From Paramacrobiotus metropolitanus (Eukaryota > Tardigrada > Eutardigrada > Parachela > Macrobiotidae): 64,000 nucleotides of DNA. Below, in pieces: positions 37,211 to 49,224 of the stretch (position 1 is the first letter of the stretch; each line of letters starts with the position of its first letter). A program made the position numbers and the translations under genes. A model generated the notes under the pieces. That model saw only the letters and a list, made by a program, of their open reading frames with translations, made no database searches and was not told the DNA's origin. Location: positions 1,426,001 through 1,490,000 of the forward strand of contig NW_026570235.1 of NCBI RefSeq assembly GCF_019649055.1, read 5' to 3'.

Positions 37211-40089
37211 TTTGCGCTTTGTTGTGATTAAAACTTTTATGTTTTTATTAGGGCTTCGTTTCGCTTTTTTAGATATGTACAGCTCTTTCGTTTATATTTT
37301 GATCTGAATGGAAAAAAGTGCATGATACCGGAAAATTTAGTAATTTAATAGGTACATTCCATCGCGTGATCATTTTCTATTTGATAAACCTAATTTACGC
37401 ATGCTGGCTTTTGCGTTATTTGTTCTGAAAGGTTTACAAAAGGTTGCGTTACAAGCCAATGTTGCTTTGCACTTACTCTGAATTTTTTTGTTACCGAAAA
37501 AAGCGTATGTGTACGTTTAAGCCATAAATCGTCGACATGGCTCTAAGCGCTGCTGTGTATACTTATTTCATCCTTAAAATAACTAGGAGGGATGCGTCTG
37601 CATGGTTATAAAATTGGCCTTGCACGGCTGTCACAATTATGAATTCTTTTGTCATGGTTTTCCAGCGAACGTTACCAGTTTTCCTGGTTTCGGCACATAA
37701 ATTGTTTTTTTATGCCTTGCTAATTTGCATTCAATAATTATTTTTGCAAAGCAAAACCACTGGAATGCTTGATTTCACCAGAATTCGTAATCGACGGACG
37801 CACGATGGATGAATTTTGGTACATCAATGGACGAAGAGAGTACTGTTTTGTCAAATACGTTTGGGGTATTGGAGGAGTACCGTTTTCTTAAAATAACAAA
37901 AATCCAAGTAAAATCTCGCCAGGTGCAAAAGAAATAACATTCTGTTCAAATCACAGTAAATCTAATAATCAGGTATACTCGGTTGCTAGCGTTTAGCGTG
38001 TCAGTATTCAGATTGTAGTAGTTGCTGATGTAAATATTAATACAATTAATATGCAAGATTGTAAAATTAACAAGTAATTTCCACTGTTCCAGTCTAAGTT
38101 CTCTGCTTACAATAATTAAGTACCAACTGCCGCTGGTAATATTGGCGTATTTTGCATTGTGGTTGCTAGTAAAGTATGTATGGCAGTACATTGCCACCAT
38201 TTTCTGTTTAACTTTAATGGGTATTTATGTTTGCCGATTTTAAATTTGTCGCTCCACATCACTTGAATAAAATTTACGATGGCGGGAAAAACAATTGTGA
38301 TTTATACAATTTAGCTTATCCACACGCTATTTGACTTTACATCTATTGTCAGATTTTAAGAAAGGTCAGTATCTAAGACACACTACTGATGTGATGTGGC
38401 ACACTGCTGATGTACTACGTGACCGTAAATTAAGCAATTAATAAGCCTAAAAATGCGTGAATGCACAATCGAGCTCAAAAGTGGTAATCAATGGACAGAA
38501 AGTAACAAAGATGCACAAGGATTATAATCCGGCATATACTGTATGACAATATGGTTAGCGCACCTAACGGCCGAGTTAGACGATCCATAATCATATCCGC
38601 ACAACTGAAATACCACATGGTGCAGCGCGAAGTTTCTAACCGTAACTTAATTCTCGAAAAATCCATTTTTACCTTGTTCGTTCAAACACATGCAGGTTTC
38701 GTGTTGCATGCGCGGTCAAAGCATCAAGGTGAATCCTTGCTGTTCGTAGCCTCGCTGCGGTAACTTACAACGCTACGCCGCAAGACTGCCAATCCCAACG
38801 CCGTAAGTAAAACGGATCAGATTTCACCACTTTGTACACAAATCGGCAGATCTTAAGGGTAAAAACTTACGTGATCAGAAAGTAAACACAATTCAATGAT
38901 AATTACTTATGCAAAAATTTGTGTTTTCGGACAAATTTCTGCCAAATTCGACTGTTCAGATGGCGTAAGTCGCTCTTGAGCTTTTGGATTACCGCCACGC
39001 GTTGCGGCTAAACGTAATGCGATACAGTACAGACGTAACGGCTAGCACCGGTATGCCAAGCTAGCAGTTAACGAGTCACAAAACATACTTTTTTCTTCCG
39101 AATGTATCTTTTTGCTTGGGTGAACTTATTTACAGTTAAAGATGTTATAGTTAAAAAAGTTTTAAGCTTTTGTTGTAATAATCAGCAACATACTATTGAA
39201 TTGCGCGTTTTTGTACTTACATCACGCCCGGGTTGACTTTCCAACTTGTTATAACACAGCTATTTCAAATGATTTCAAAGGTCACCAACATTGATGAGTG
39301 CAATTTAATATCTAACTACGCTATTTGCGCGAAATTTAGCTATCTATAAAATTAATATTATGCATACAACCAAGAAAGTAACTTGACCAGTGTATGCATT
39401 TTCAGTATTCAAGAAGTACTTTGTAAATGATTTTCGGTAACGTTTGTTATAATCAGTCACAGGCAGCAAAAACAGATTTTTCATTGTGTGGTTTCTGGAC
39501 AGATCTTCGTACTGCCGATCGCTGTATTCTTACTCCAGAATTTCGCAAACATCAAACCGCACCGAGTACGTAGGAATCTGAAACAGTTTCTATTTGCTAA
39601 AATAATACAACACATTAGCAAAAATTACCATAGTGTGATACAGAGATGCGCTTACTTGTTGATCCTGCTCACATTATGCGCTGTACAGTTCGTTGCCAGC
39701 GATCCGCAGAAACTCGTTTTCGTGTCGCCTACTCATGCTGCTGAACTGGCTTCAAACCCGCTGACCACATCACAAAGTCCCACAGCTCCGCCGCCGATTT
39801 CCAACTACCAAAACATGCACGCAATTTTTTCCAGCACGGTATAACGGCGTAGGAAAGCAGCCGCGGACACTGTACCGCCACCAATCACCACACAGTGAGC
39901 CATCATCGCTGTCATACGTAATAATCCATTTCGATATGCTAAACCAGCATTTTTAACCAAACCGCGGATGGGGACTGACTGAAATTTTTTCCATGACGAC
40001 TTAACATTTTTTCACTTATCCAAATACATCTTTTCCTGATTGTTAACAAATAAGGAAATTGCTGTTTACCGATACAACTGTCAGGTTGA
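37211..40089. other. intergenic region, no supported gene
   Basis: AT-rich. One open frame at about 39488-39844 contains a signal-peptide-like stretch (CAYLLILLTLCAVQFVAS) and ends at a gtataa donor-like site, but it has no usable ATG and does not join the exon at 40090 in frame. It may be upstream regulatory or 5' untranslated DNA of the NK2 gene. Confidence 0.35.
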
Positions 40090-40403
40090 ATGGCGCAGAC
40101 GCAGAATTCGCCACCGGATATTCTGGACAGCAGCGCTAATTTATCCCGCCTGGGAAACGGAAGTGGCATGTACGCCGACGCTCTTCTCGGACAACCTGTT
40201 GATGAGGGCGATGATACCGGTGAAAGTATTCCGTTGACGAATTTCGACTGGGTTAATTATTCATCGAATCTGGCGCATTCTATGCAAGACCCAGGAGCGG
40301 TCACGGGGACGGGTTATCCCATCCCAATGCACTTGAGCCACGGAAATGACTATGTGGAATTACAGACAGCCAATCTGGCTAATCAGGAACTACTGTGTGG
40401 AAG
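40090..40403 (+). CDS. probable first coding exon of a long NK2.2/vnd isoform
   Basis: An ATG five bases after a cag acceptor (caactgtcag|gttga) opens 104 codons with coding-like composition (MAQTQNSPPDILDSSANLS, FDWVNYSSNLAHSM) and ends at donor ggaag|gtacg in phase 2. The acceptor ttgtattacag at 46354-46364, inside the first NK2.2 exon, continues in exactly this phase (R-SLDAGSAM). The combined exons 40090-40403, 46365-46867, 47585-48162 and 48658-49224 total 1962 nt (653 aa). The intron would be 6 kb. Alternatively the exon belongs to an unrelated gene. I see no known domain in it. Confidence 0.5.
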
Positions 40404-43400
40404 GTACGATTACCGATACATGCTTAAAACTTGACCTGTACTAGCACTACTAAAGGCATAATTTTGGAATTGGCAATCGGAAGTTTCACAACAAAAATTG
40501 CGAACGTTAAGAAATGACTTGTACTTACAAGTTATTTATAACATTCAATGATATATGGATAATATTTTGCAAAAAGTAGCATCATGTCTGCCATTTAAAA
40601 ACTAGCACACCATTTAAAAACTGGCGGCATTAGTTGGAAAAAACCTTTTTGGAGAGAAACTGATAAAACTTAAGCGAAAAAACCCGGTGCTAGCGTAATA
40701 GATGAAACGTTTGCTTTAACAAAACTTTTTCCTTGATGCTCGAGCTTATGTCTGTACTCCATCTTAATTGCTATATATAAAGTCTAACTTAAATATATAA
40801 AGTCTAACCTAGTCTTAAAAGCTTACTGCCAGTATGCATAACGCTCAAATTAGGGTGAGACGACTGAAAAAATGAGTAGTTACAGAATAATTAGGTAGTA
40901 TTACTTTTGTGAACCAGCATCTGATAAATTTTTGATTAATATATTCAGCGGCTTCATGCATTTTGCGCTAGCAGTACAGAATATGTGTATATCCACATTA
41001 TTTTGACTTTCCAGTTGCCTACCGGGATATACGAGTATTATAGATACAATCAAATGTTGTTGTGCAAATTTTGCTAACAAAATGACAAAGTCACGTACAG
41101 TAGGCTGTGAGCTCGGGTGAATAGTTATACTTATACAAAGTACCTTTGTTCAAGTGTTTGTGAGCAAGCAAAACTGTATTCACTAAAAGTTATAAGATTT
41201 ACATTATTTAGGTTAGAAATCTGTACAGTGCAATAAGTGGCTGCGGTTAACGTGCAAATGAATTACAGCACCGCATTGTTGCAGTTAATTTGAACTGCAA
41301 ACGTTGATACCGAATGTTGAGATAATTTATTTATACCGTTTTCTTCAAAACACACTTGAGAACATTACATTTCAGTCTGAGCGCACAATATAAAATTATT
41401 TGCTTTAGCAACTCCAACTGTGTCTATCAATTTTTATTAGCTAGTCCTATGTAAAATTAAAAAAAAACATTTGTTTTAATCATGTTTCTTTTATTTGTGC
41501 GTTTTCAAATAGGTTTACAGTTTGCTGCGTAAAACCTTATTACGGTTTGTGCTGTGAGTTACTGTCAGCCAGCAGGCCTACTCTAGCACATATATCCCGC
41601 TTGGAAGGTTAGGAAAACAACTACTGTGCGCCACTTACCGGACGGCGGAAACCTCCTTTTTATGATCACTATATAATTACCAAACCTTGTCAACGGGACA
41701 TTTGTCAGCAATAAAATTTAATAGAATTAACTTAATCAAGGCAATGAGTTAGACGAAAAAATTGTAACCTAAATAGGATAGTAATAATAAAGCACAAGAT
41801 GGCAGACAAAGAAGCAATTTTAGGAAAGTAGCAAAACTGTAGCATAGCGTCGAATAAGGGGTTATTTAAGCGGAATGCACGGTTGTAATAGATAGAAATA
41901 CTACACACGCACATCGCCACAAACTTTAAATACTTTCTAACCAACTTATAAGCTTTAAATACTTTTTTGGCACGTTATCTGACGTGCTCATTAATTAGCA
42001 TAAATATGAAATTTGCAAATTTGCTTAAAGCGTATCAGTTTTTTTATCAGTATAACAATCGGCACTTTGCAGTTAATAATGCTACAGCAATATTTAAAAC
42101 ATTATGTTGTTTATGATGCGTTTCATTGTGTCTACTTGCATGGTCGCAGTAATCAATACTTGCACCAGGATACGTTCTAAAAACTAGCAACAAAACCAAA
42201 GTCTCTCCACTTCGCAGCGGAGTCGCAAAATTGTCCCTTGCGCTTCCTGAAATGAACTTGTAGTTCTCAGACAAAATCGATCGATTGAGGTTAGCGAAGT
42301 TTCTTTGAGCGCTACCAGTAATCTGCTTGGTAAACAGAAGATCAGACAGGTAATTCGTCTACTGGTAGACAAAAAGCAAGGATGTCAATTAGGGGAAATT
42401 TGTATTTATCATACGGCAATTGCCTTCAGAGTAAAGATTAACTATATGGATGTACCGTCATCATCTCACAAGTTAAATCTACGGCCGCTTTTGAGAAATG
42501 CGATCAGGGGAGCTGTATGACGGTGCTGTGCATACAGCTGTACAAAGGGAATCGATTATCAAACCCTTAAATTTGCGCCTAAATCAACATTTTGCTCGCA
42601 GCATTATCTTCAGGTTTCAGCTGGTCATTGTAAGAGTATACCAACGCCTTAAGTATTTTCATTAATTTACACCCGACCGGTCAAGGTAGGCCGGTTAATT
42701 AAGAGTCTGTGCTGGAAATTGGATTACACCACATTTCAAGTGTGGCTCTCTGGAAATGATTTTTTGCTCAGAAGACGCTTTCTTCAGTCCGACTTTACGC
42801 TTCAATTGCCTGAACCGAATATATGCAACGGTCACTAATACAACCACGTGTAGCACTGGGCCATTAAGTGACAATAAGATTCAACTAAATACATTTATAT
42901 ATTCACTGCACTACCAATTAACAATTATTTTAAAATAGTTTTTTTAACAAAAACTTAAAAGTACACATTGGTGTCTTGTTGCTTATATTGCACAAGCTGT
43001 GAACATCCTTAAGCCTTGGTTGTATTGTACTTCATTAGCATGATAAATACACACCGTCATTCGTCGTATGATTGACGCTGTCTGAGAATTTACAACAGTT
43101 CCAGTTAGTGTGCCGTGGGAGTGCTGCTTTATTGGGACTTGATATAAAGGGCATCAGCCAGCAACTATTTCCGATTAACTATGTCCAAGAATGGCCTCTA
43201 TAGAAATAAAGCAGTTTATCCAACAATGAATTAAATGATGCACGTGCACCGGCGGGCATCTTGCTGGGCGATATTGTGTCAAATTTGACGCTTGACTGTG
43301 GTTTAAGCTGTAAACGGATAATATCGCACCACACCGGTCGATTTCTCGCCAATTCGATATTCTGTCAGTATTTTCTGATATGTCTACAAAACTATAACTG

Positions 43401-46350
43401 GATAAAACTCCTCTTGGTAAAATTTTTTCTTTGGAATAATTAAAGGATATAATGCGTTATATGGTAGCGCAAGATTGTCTGACCGTGTTCTCTATGGCAT
43501 GGCGGTAAGTCAATGTTATACGCCTTTATCGTAAGGTAAACAATACAGTACTGTATTACCCACTGTCCCGTCTGCAGTATTGCTCCGACGTTTCATATTC
43601 TCATCAGGTTGATTAAATAAAATTTAAGAACTGGAGCGTCTGCCGCCATATTCAGTGCGGCGGCTGCTCGTTTAATTTTTAAATGATAGCTCATTTTCCA
43701 TCCGTGAAGGTGCAGACTGGCGTACTCGCGCTATGAACAATCGCTTGTCGAGTGGCCTGACGCCAAATGAGGCTAGCACTGCCGTATCGATCGGAAGCTG
43801 TGTAAAGTGATGCGTTTTCCAAAGCCCCATTACGGTTCAGTTAACACCAACTTTTGTCCCTTGCACCTTTTACCGGCAGGTCACCTGCCCGGTCTTTAAT
43901 ATGAGACTTGTTATGCCGATACGATGAATTAAATGTAAACAGAAATCTGAATAATTAATTAACATAATGCAATTTCGACCGCAGAATTCATTTGAATACG
44001 ACGACGGTATACAATGGGATTTATCTACGGAGGCGCACGCCAAATAGGTCGGATGAGACTTCATTTACTGAATAAATTTCACCGCTGCGTTATACCAGTG
44101 GAACAACTCTATAAGCACACAATAATATTACATTAATTAAATTTCGTTACAAAACTCTGCTCGCCTCGCATCTTAGCAATTTATTTACCCGATTAGTGTC
44201 TTGCAAGGTTGCTGAAAAAGTGTCCATGACAAAACCAAACGTTTACTGAGCATGTGAAAGGCAGCCCTAATCATATTTAAATTACCTCGTAAGACTTTAT
44301 AAAGTAGCTGCTTTTCCCACGATGACAGCATAATCTGCGGCGTTTAGCTACTGACTTTGCGGACAGTTTATATATGATTTTGCCTTTGGGTGGCCTAATG
44401 GACACCGTATCGATCACAGTCAATGAATTCAATAACAGCGTGAACAATATTTAAGGGTTTATGTGTGACACCATTAGATGAAATAATCAAATGCAATATG
44501 ACAACCTTTGAATAACTTTAAGCCTATTTGAGATGCAAACAAGTTAACTTAACACCCTGTACAAACGTCACATCAACTGTGCTACGGGTATGCAGTATTC
44601 TATGTATGATATGAATGTCTATCAAACCGATAATCCGCAATCGAATTAAAATAATGACCGTATGGTTGCAGATACGCATGTCTTAAACTTTTGTTGCTGC
44701 GTTCCGAATTCACGTTCGCACAGTGAAGGTTAAATTTTCTGTTTTATTTAACTTCTTTACATTTCTTACCGAAATTTTGTTTCTAGCGTCAAATACTTTG
44801 TTAAACTTTTACGGATAATAAAATCTGTGGAGTACTACAGAAATACTGAGCCGTTTATGCACATTTACTAAATAATAATTGTTTTTCAGCCTGTGACCTT
44901 TCGATTACCCAGCCATTTGCCATTTGCAGTTGTCATTTGTGAAATTTTATTGAGCTTTTGTTATTTGACATTCGCACAAGGTAGATGCGGACGTCTGCAG
45001 ACTAAACGTTCGCCGAATGAATAATAAGTGCGAAAACGATCGCAAGTTGCACCGGCTTCGTATCAACTTGAGATTTCAACAAGCCTATTAAAAGTTTGAA
45101 AAATCATTAAGTTATTTATAAGTAGTTGATATTTTCAATTGCAATCGTTTAAAGCTGACAGAACGAGAGTGGCACTACAGAACCGCTTAACCACGGGAGA
45201 GAATTGCGCTGTGTTGGTCCGCTGTGGTGTATGTGTGTTGACTACTGTGCGCAATCGTTGATCGTTTGGCAAAACATTCGCAGCGTGCCGTTATTGAAAG
45301 GCGGGGTTATTCACAGTTAAATAAACATTTGACATTTATTCAAAATCCATTACATTATTGATTGGAGGGCATGCATATTGTACATATGTACTGCTTGGAG
45401 ATGACGCTACTTCATCCAGAAGAATGCAATTTTCACAGTGGATGCGGCTGCCAGTGCAGGCGCGCGCGCGTATAGAGACCCGGCGCGCGATATATGTGAA
45501 GAGGAAAATTATCCTGGGCTCAAAACGTTTTGAGTATGCGGCTGTTGTGCATCCACAGATGAACCTATCACAAAGTGCCGAGATATCTCTTGACGTACGA
45601 GTATCATTCTGAGTGTTCCCCCTCATCCCGATCTCATCTAGTACAATCCAGTGCAATCAAGTGGGATTGCAGTGGGAGGATAAAAAGATAAAATCACAAA
45701 GGATACAAGTGGCTAGCGAAAATCAACGCAACATGCAGCAGCTGACAAGTGTATCTATGCTTGTACTCTAAGATCTTTTAGGTATAGGTGTTAAAATTCA
45801 CTTGTTCCACTGTAACTTCAAATACCTATTTCTTTTTAAGGTTTTTCATAATGAACTGTATAGTGAATGTTGCTTACTAAAACTGACAGGCGCAGTATCC
45901 AGTCTGGATATATCTGCTATCGTGCACACTAACGTTTAAAACCGGCTGCTGGTTGTCAGTACACAGCTTTAGCCAGTTGCTTCAATGGCGCTTTCTATGT
46001 GGTGGATTATATACGGCTAATGGTTATTATTGGTCAAAGACATAATGTCGCCTGCAGCGTGATTATCACCGTGTGGATTTTCTAGTTGTCGAGAAATTTC
46101 AGTAAGACATCAGCGTAGCGGTATTCATCGCGGTGATCCGTGACCACGTTTTCTTTAGTATTCTGCTTCTAAATGCGCAAAGGATGACAGTTTTTTTTCT
46201 CGCGCATGTTTTACTCCGACTAACTGTCGTAATTCTCTATGCGCGCAGTTTATCGGGATTGGCATTGTAGTCTGCTGAATATGTGAAATCTTGCATTTCT
46301 GCGTGGATTATTATATGATCACTACTGGCAAGTACATATAGGGAAGAAAA
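40404..46350. other. 6-kb region, probably first intron and regulatory DNA of the NK2 gene
   Basis: No convincing internal exon. One stretch after an acceptor-like aaggtgcag near 43711 stays open for 18 codons in the phase of the 40090 exon (LAYSRYEQSLVEW) and could be an alternative terminal exon; this is weak. A local tandem duplication (tataaagtctaac) occurs near 40776-40810. Confidence 0.4.
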
Positions 46351-49224
46351 ATGTTGTATTACAGATCATTGGACGCTGGTTCAGCGATGACACTGCACAA
46401 CCTTAACGCTACTGTCTCCAAGTCGTCAAGTAGCTTCCATGTGAAGGATATTCTCCAATTACCCGAAAGTAAACTTAATGGCGGAGGAGGATATGGCGAT
46501 GGTAATGTTAATACGACAACGACTGGTGTGGCAGTTCCGGCCAGTGGCGGTGGGGCTACGGCAGCGGCGGCTGCAGCAGGGGCAACTGCAGCAGCCGCTC
46601 ATGCAGCCGCCTCGGCTATTCATACCAGTGTTATACAGTCAGTGGGCGCAAATAACCATAGTCGAGCAACCGGTCAACAACAATCACCACAACCACCGTC
46701 TTCATTTGCCGCACTGGATCATTCCTTTCCGCATTTCGCTACCGGCAATCTTACCATGGACCAAGTGTCCTTCATGTCTTCCACGATGCCCTATTCATAC
46801 TATATAGATCAATCGGGTATGGATAACCCGTACACCCGATGGATGCATCATGACCCTTATTATTCCGGTAAGTGTTGATTTCTTTTACTTATTTTTGTTA
46901 CCTCATCGTATAGCAGTAGTCGACATACTTTAAAAATATAACAACATGCAAGTACATATAATTAAAGATTAAGGAAACATTTTTTGCATAGTGTTTAAGC
47001 TTCTACTTTGCCAACTGGCAATCTGAAAAGTGACGCAAAGTAGCTTATGATGAGCGCAATGAAGCGCTCTCTCTTCTTAAAGTATCAAACCAGTGTTGCA
47101 TGGAAATTAAAAGATAAGTCAGCAATGTGCCATAATTGCATTATTAAAAAGGGCTCTTATTACCAACAGGCAGCAATTTTTTAAAAGCTGCATAGAATTG
47201 TTTTTTGGAAGCTACACCTTAATAATTCACATAAAAGAATGCTGATAAGAGAAATACGACAGCTGTGCCACGGTATTAGCGTGTCCTTTAAAAGGACAAG
47301 TAATAAGTAAGATTACGCACTTGCCGGCGCGTGTTTGTGCATAAGCTAAATTAAGTATTGACTATTACAAAGTAAGCTGTCGTCACTTAATGTAATCCAT
47401 GTAATCGGAAGTTGAATCAAGAAATTAGCTGGCCGCACACTTTCCGATAAAGGATAATTGCTAGTTGCAGTTTTAACGATAGGGACACGAACGCCGAACG
47501 TGTCAACATTGGCGTGACCCTTTTGATAGAAATGTACATGATGTGTGCGCGCGCCGAGCCTATAGTGCTGACTATTAAATGCAGGTTATATGCAATCCAT
47601 CAACACAGCCAACTCCGGTCTCGCTCAATTATCCCTTGACGTTCACCACACGATTCCCGAATCAACAGCACCCGCTGCTCCCGTTAATCCCGCGCTCATA
47701 CATTCCCCATCCACTAATGTGCCGGCACCGCCGTACGTTAGCGCCAGTCCGGTGTCTGTGTGTAAGGAATCCACAACGCCCAATATAGTACACATTAACA
47801 GCGTCGACAGTAAGCACGGCCTCCTGGATGAGGCGCCCTTTACATCGCCGCGCTCTAGTGCATCCACGCATGAAGTTCCTAACGATCTGTCCGATGATTC
47901 CAATGATGATATTCTGGATGATAAGGGCGGTGAGAGCGGTGATGAGGATGGGGATTCCGATACGGATTCCAAGAAGGGCGACGACAAATCCGATGCCGAT
48001 GGGAAAAAGGAGAACGGGGATCCGCCCAAAAAGCGCAAACGCCGGGTACTGTTTACCAAAACACAGACCATGGAACTGGAAAGACGTTTTCGTCAACAGC
48101 GATATCTGTCCGCTCCGGAAAGAGAACACCTTGCGAGCATTATTCGTCTGACCCCGACTCAAGTATGTGATAACGCATGACTGTTTGTGCCTTTGATTAA
48201 ATGTGCGCAGCGTGTAAATAAATTTAAACCAACTCGTGCCAATGAATTACAACTTCGCAACGGCTCAGGCATTATTAAAATTAAGCATCCACCTAACAAA
48301 AATAAGGCACGAGCACATGTACAGGCTGTACTGTACTAGTACCGAAAGTTGCGAACAGAAACATTTCTGCGAAGACAAACAAACATTTTCAAAGCTTTCA
48401 TTTTAATGGTCACAAAACACAAATTTTTACTTTAACCAGGCACTGATAATATAGCTATATGCCCACGTATGATGGATAATTTGTACTTAACCTTTAGCTG
48501 CTCCATGTACGATAGTAAATACATAAATTCTATCCTAAGGAGTTTTTATAATATTGCTTAGTTATTTAATAATGTGATACTTTTACTTTTATTTACTAAT
48601 ATTATTAATTAAATAACCGACAGAGTAAATAATAACAATTATTTCCTGTTCCATTAGGTGAAAATATGGTTCCAGAACCATCGTTACAAGACTAAGCGAT
48701 CTCATAAAATGGACGTAAACCACACATATTCACCAAAGCGCGTTGCCGTCCCAGTATTGGTACGCGATGGAAAGCCCTGCGCACCGTCATCAACTGGAAA
48801 TTCCTGCCTAATGAAATCCCCCACGGGTATGCACCACATGATGCATCACGATCCATTAGCAGCGGCAGCGGCCGCTAACGCCGCTGCGGGTCTACAAGCC
48901 ATGGCCAACAGTGCAGCCGGTGCCGGTGGATTCTACAGCAGTAATACCTGTATGGGACCCGGCAGCCAAATGAGCGGATATGTCACACCAATGAATGCAT
49001 CCGGCGCAGCCGCCGCTGCCGCGGCCAATTCAGTATTGCAGGGCATGTCGCAGCATATACCATCTTCCCTTAACGGTTTTGCCAATCCCTGCATGAATCC
49101 CTTCCCCCAGTCGCACCATCTCAGTAATATGGCCATGCAAATGAGCAATTCATCCAATTTCACCCATTTATCCATGCCGCATCCGGGTGCTAACCAGCAA
49201 CGACCTTGGCCGCAATGGTCATAA
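46351..49224 (+). CDS. NK2.2/vnd-type homeodomain transcription factor
   Basis: Exons 46351-46867, 47585-48162 and 48658-49224; 1662 nt, 553 aa, phases 1 and 0. Numbering starts at the ATG at 46351. The N-terminus carries a TN (tinman/Eh1-like) repressor motif, [11 protein letters not shown], then Gly/Ala-rich runs. An acidic stretch ([12 protein letters not shown]) precedes the homeodomain at about residues 322-381: [19 protein letters not shown] then [14 protein letters not shown], with W48, F49, N51, R53 and the NK2-specific Tyr54. The intron falls between homeodomain positions 44 and 45. After it comes the NK2-specific domain [14 protein letters not shown], identical to that of vertebrate NKX2.2, and a C-terminus rich in Met, His and Ala ending RPWPQWS. 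NK2.2/vnd factors bind CACTTNA-type sites and pattern the ventral/medial nervous system. An upstream exon at 40090 may add about 100 residues. Confidence 0.9.

Noticed and set aside
47643-48162. minus-strand frames of 142 and 166 codons opposite NK2.2 exon 2
   Set aside because: Complementary shadows of the homeodomain exon; the acidic Asp/Glu/Ser tract leaves all antisense frames open.
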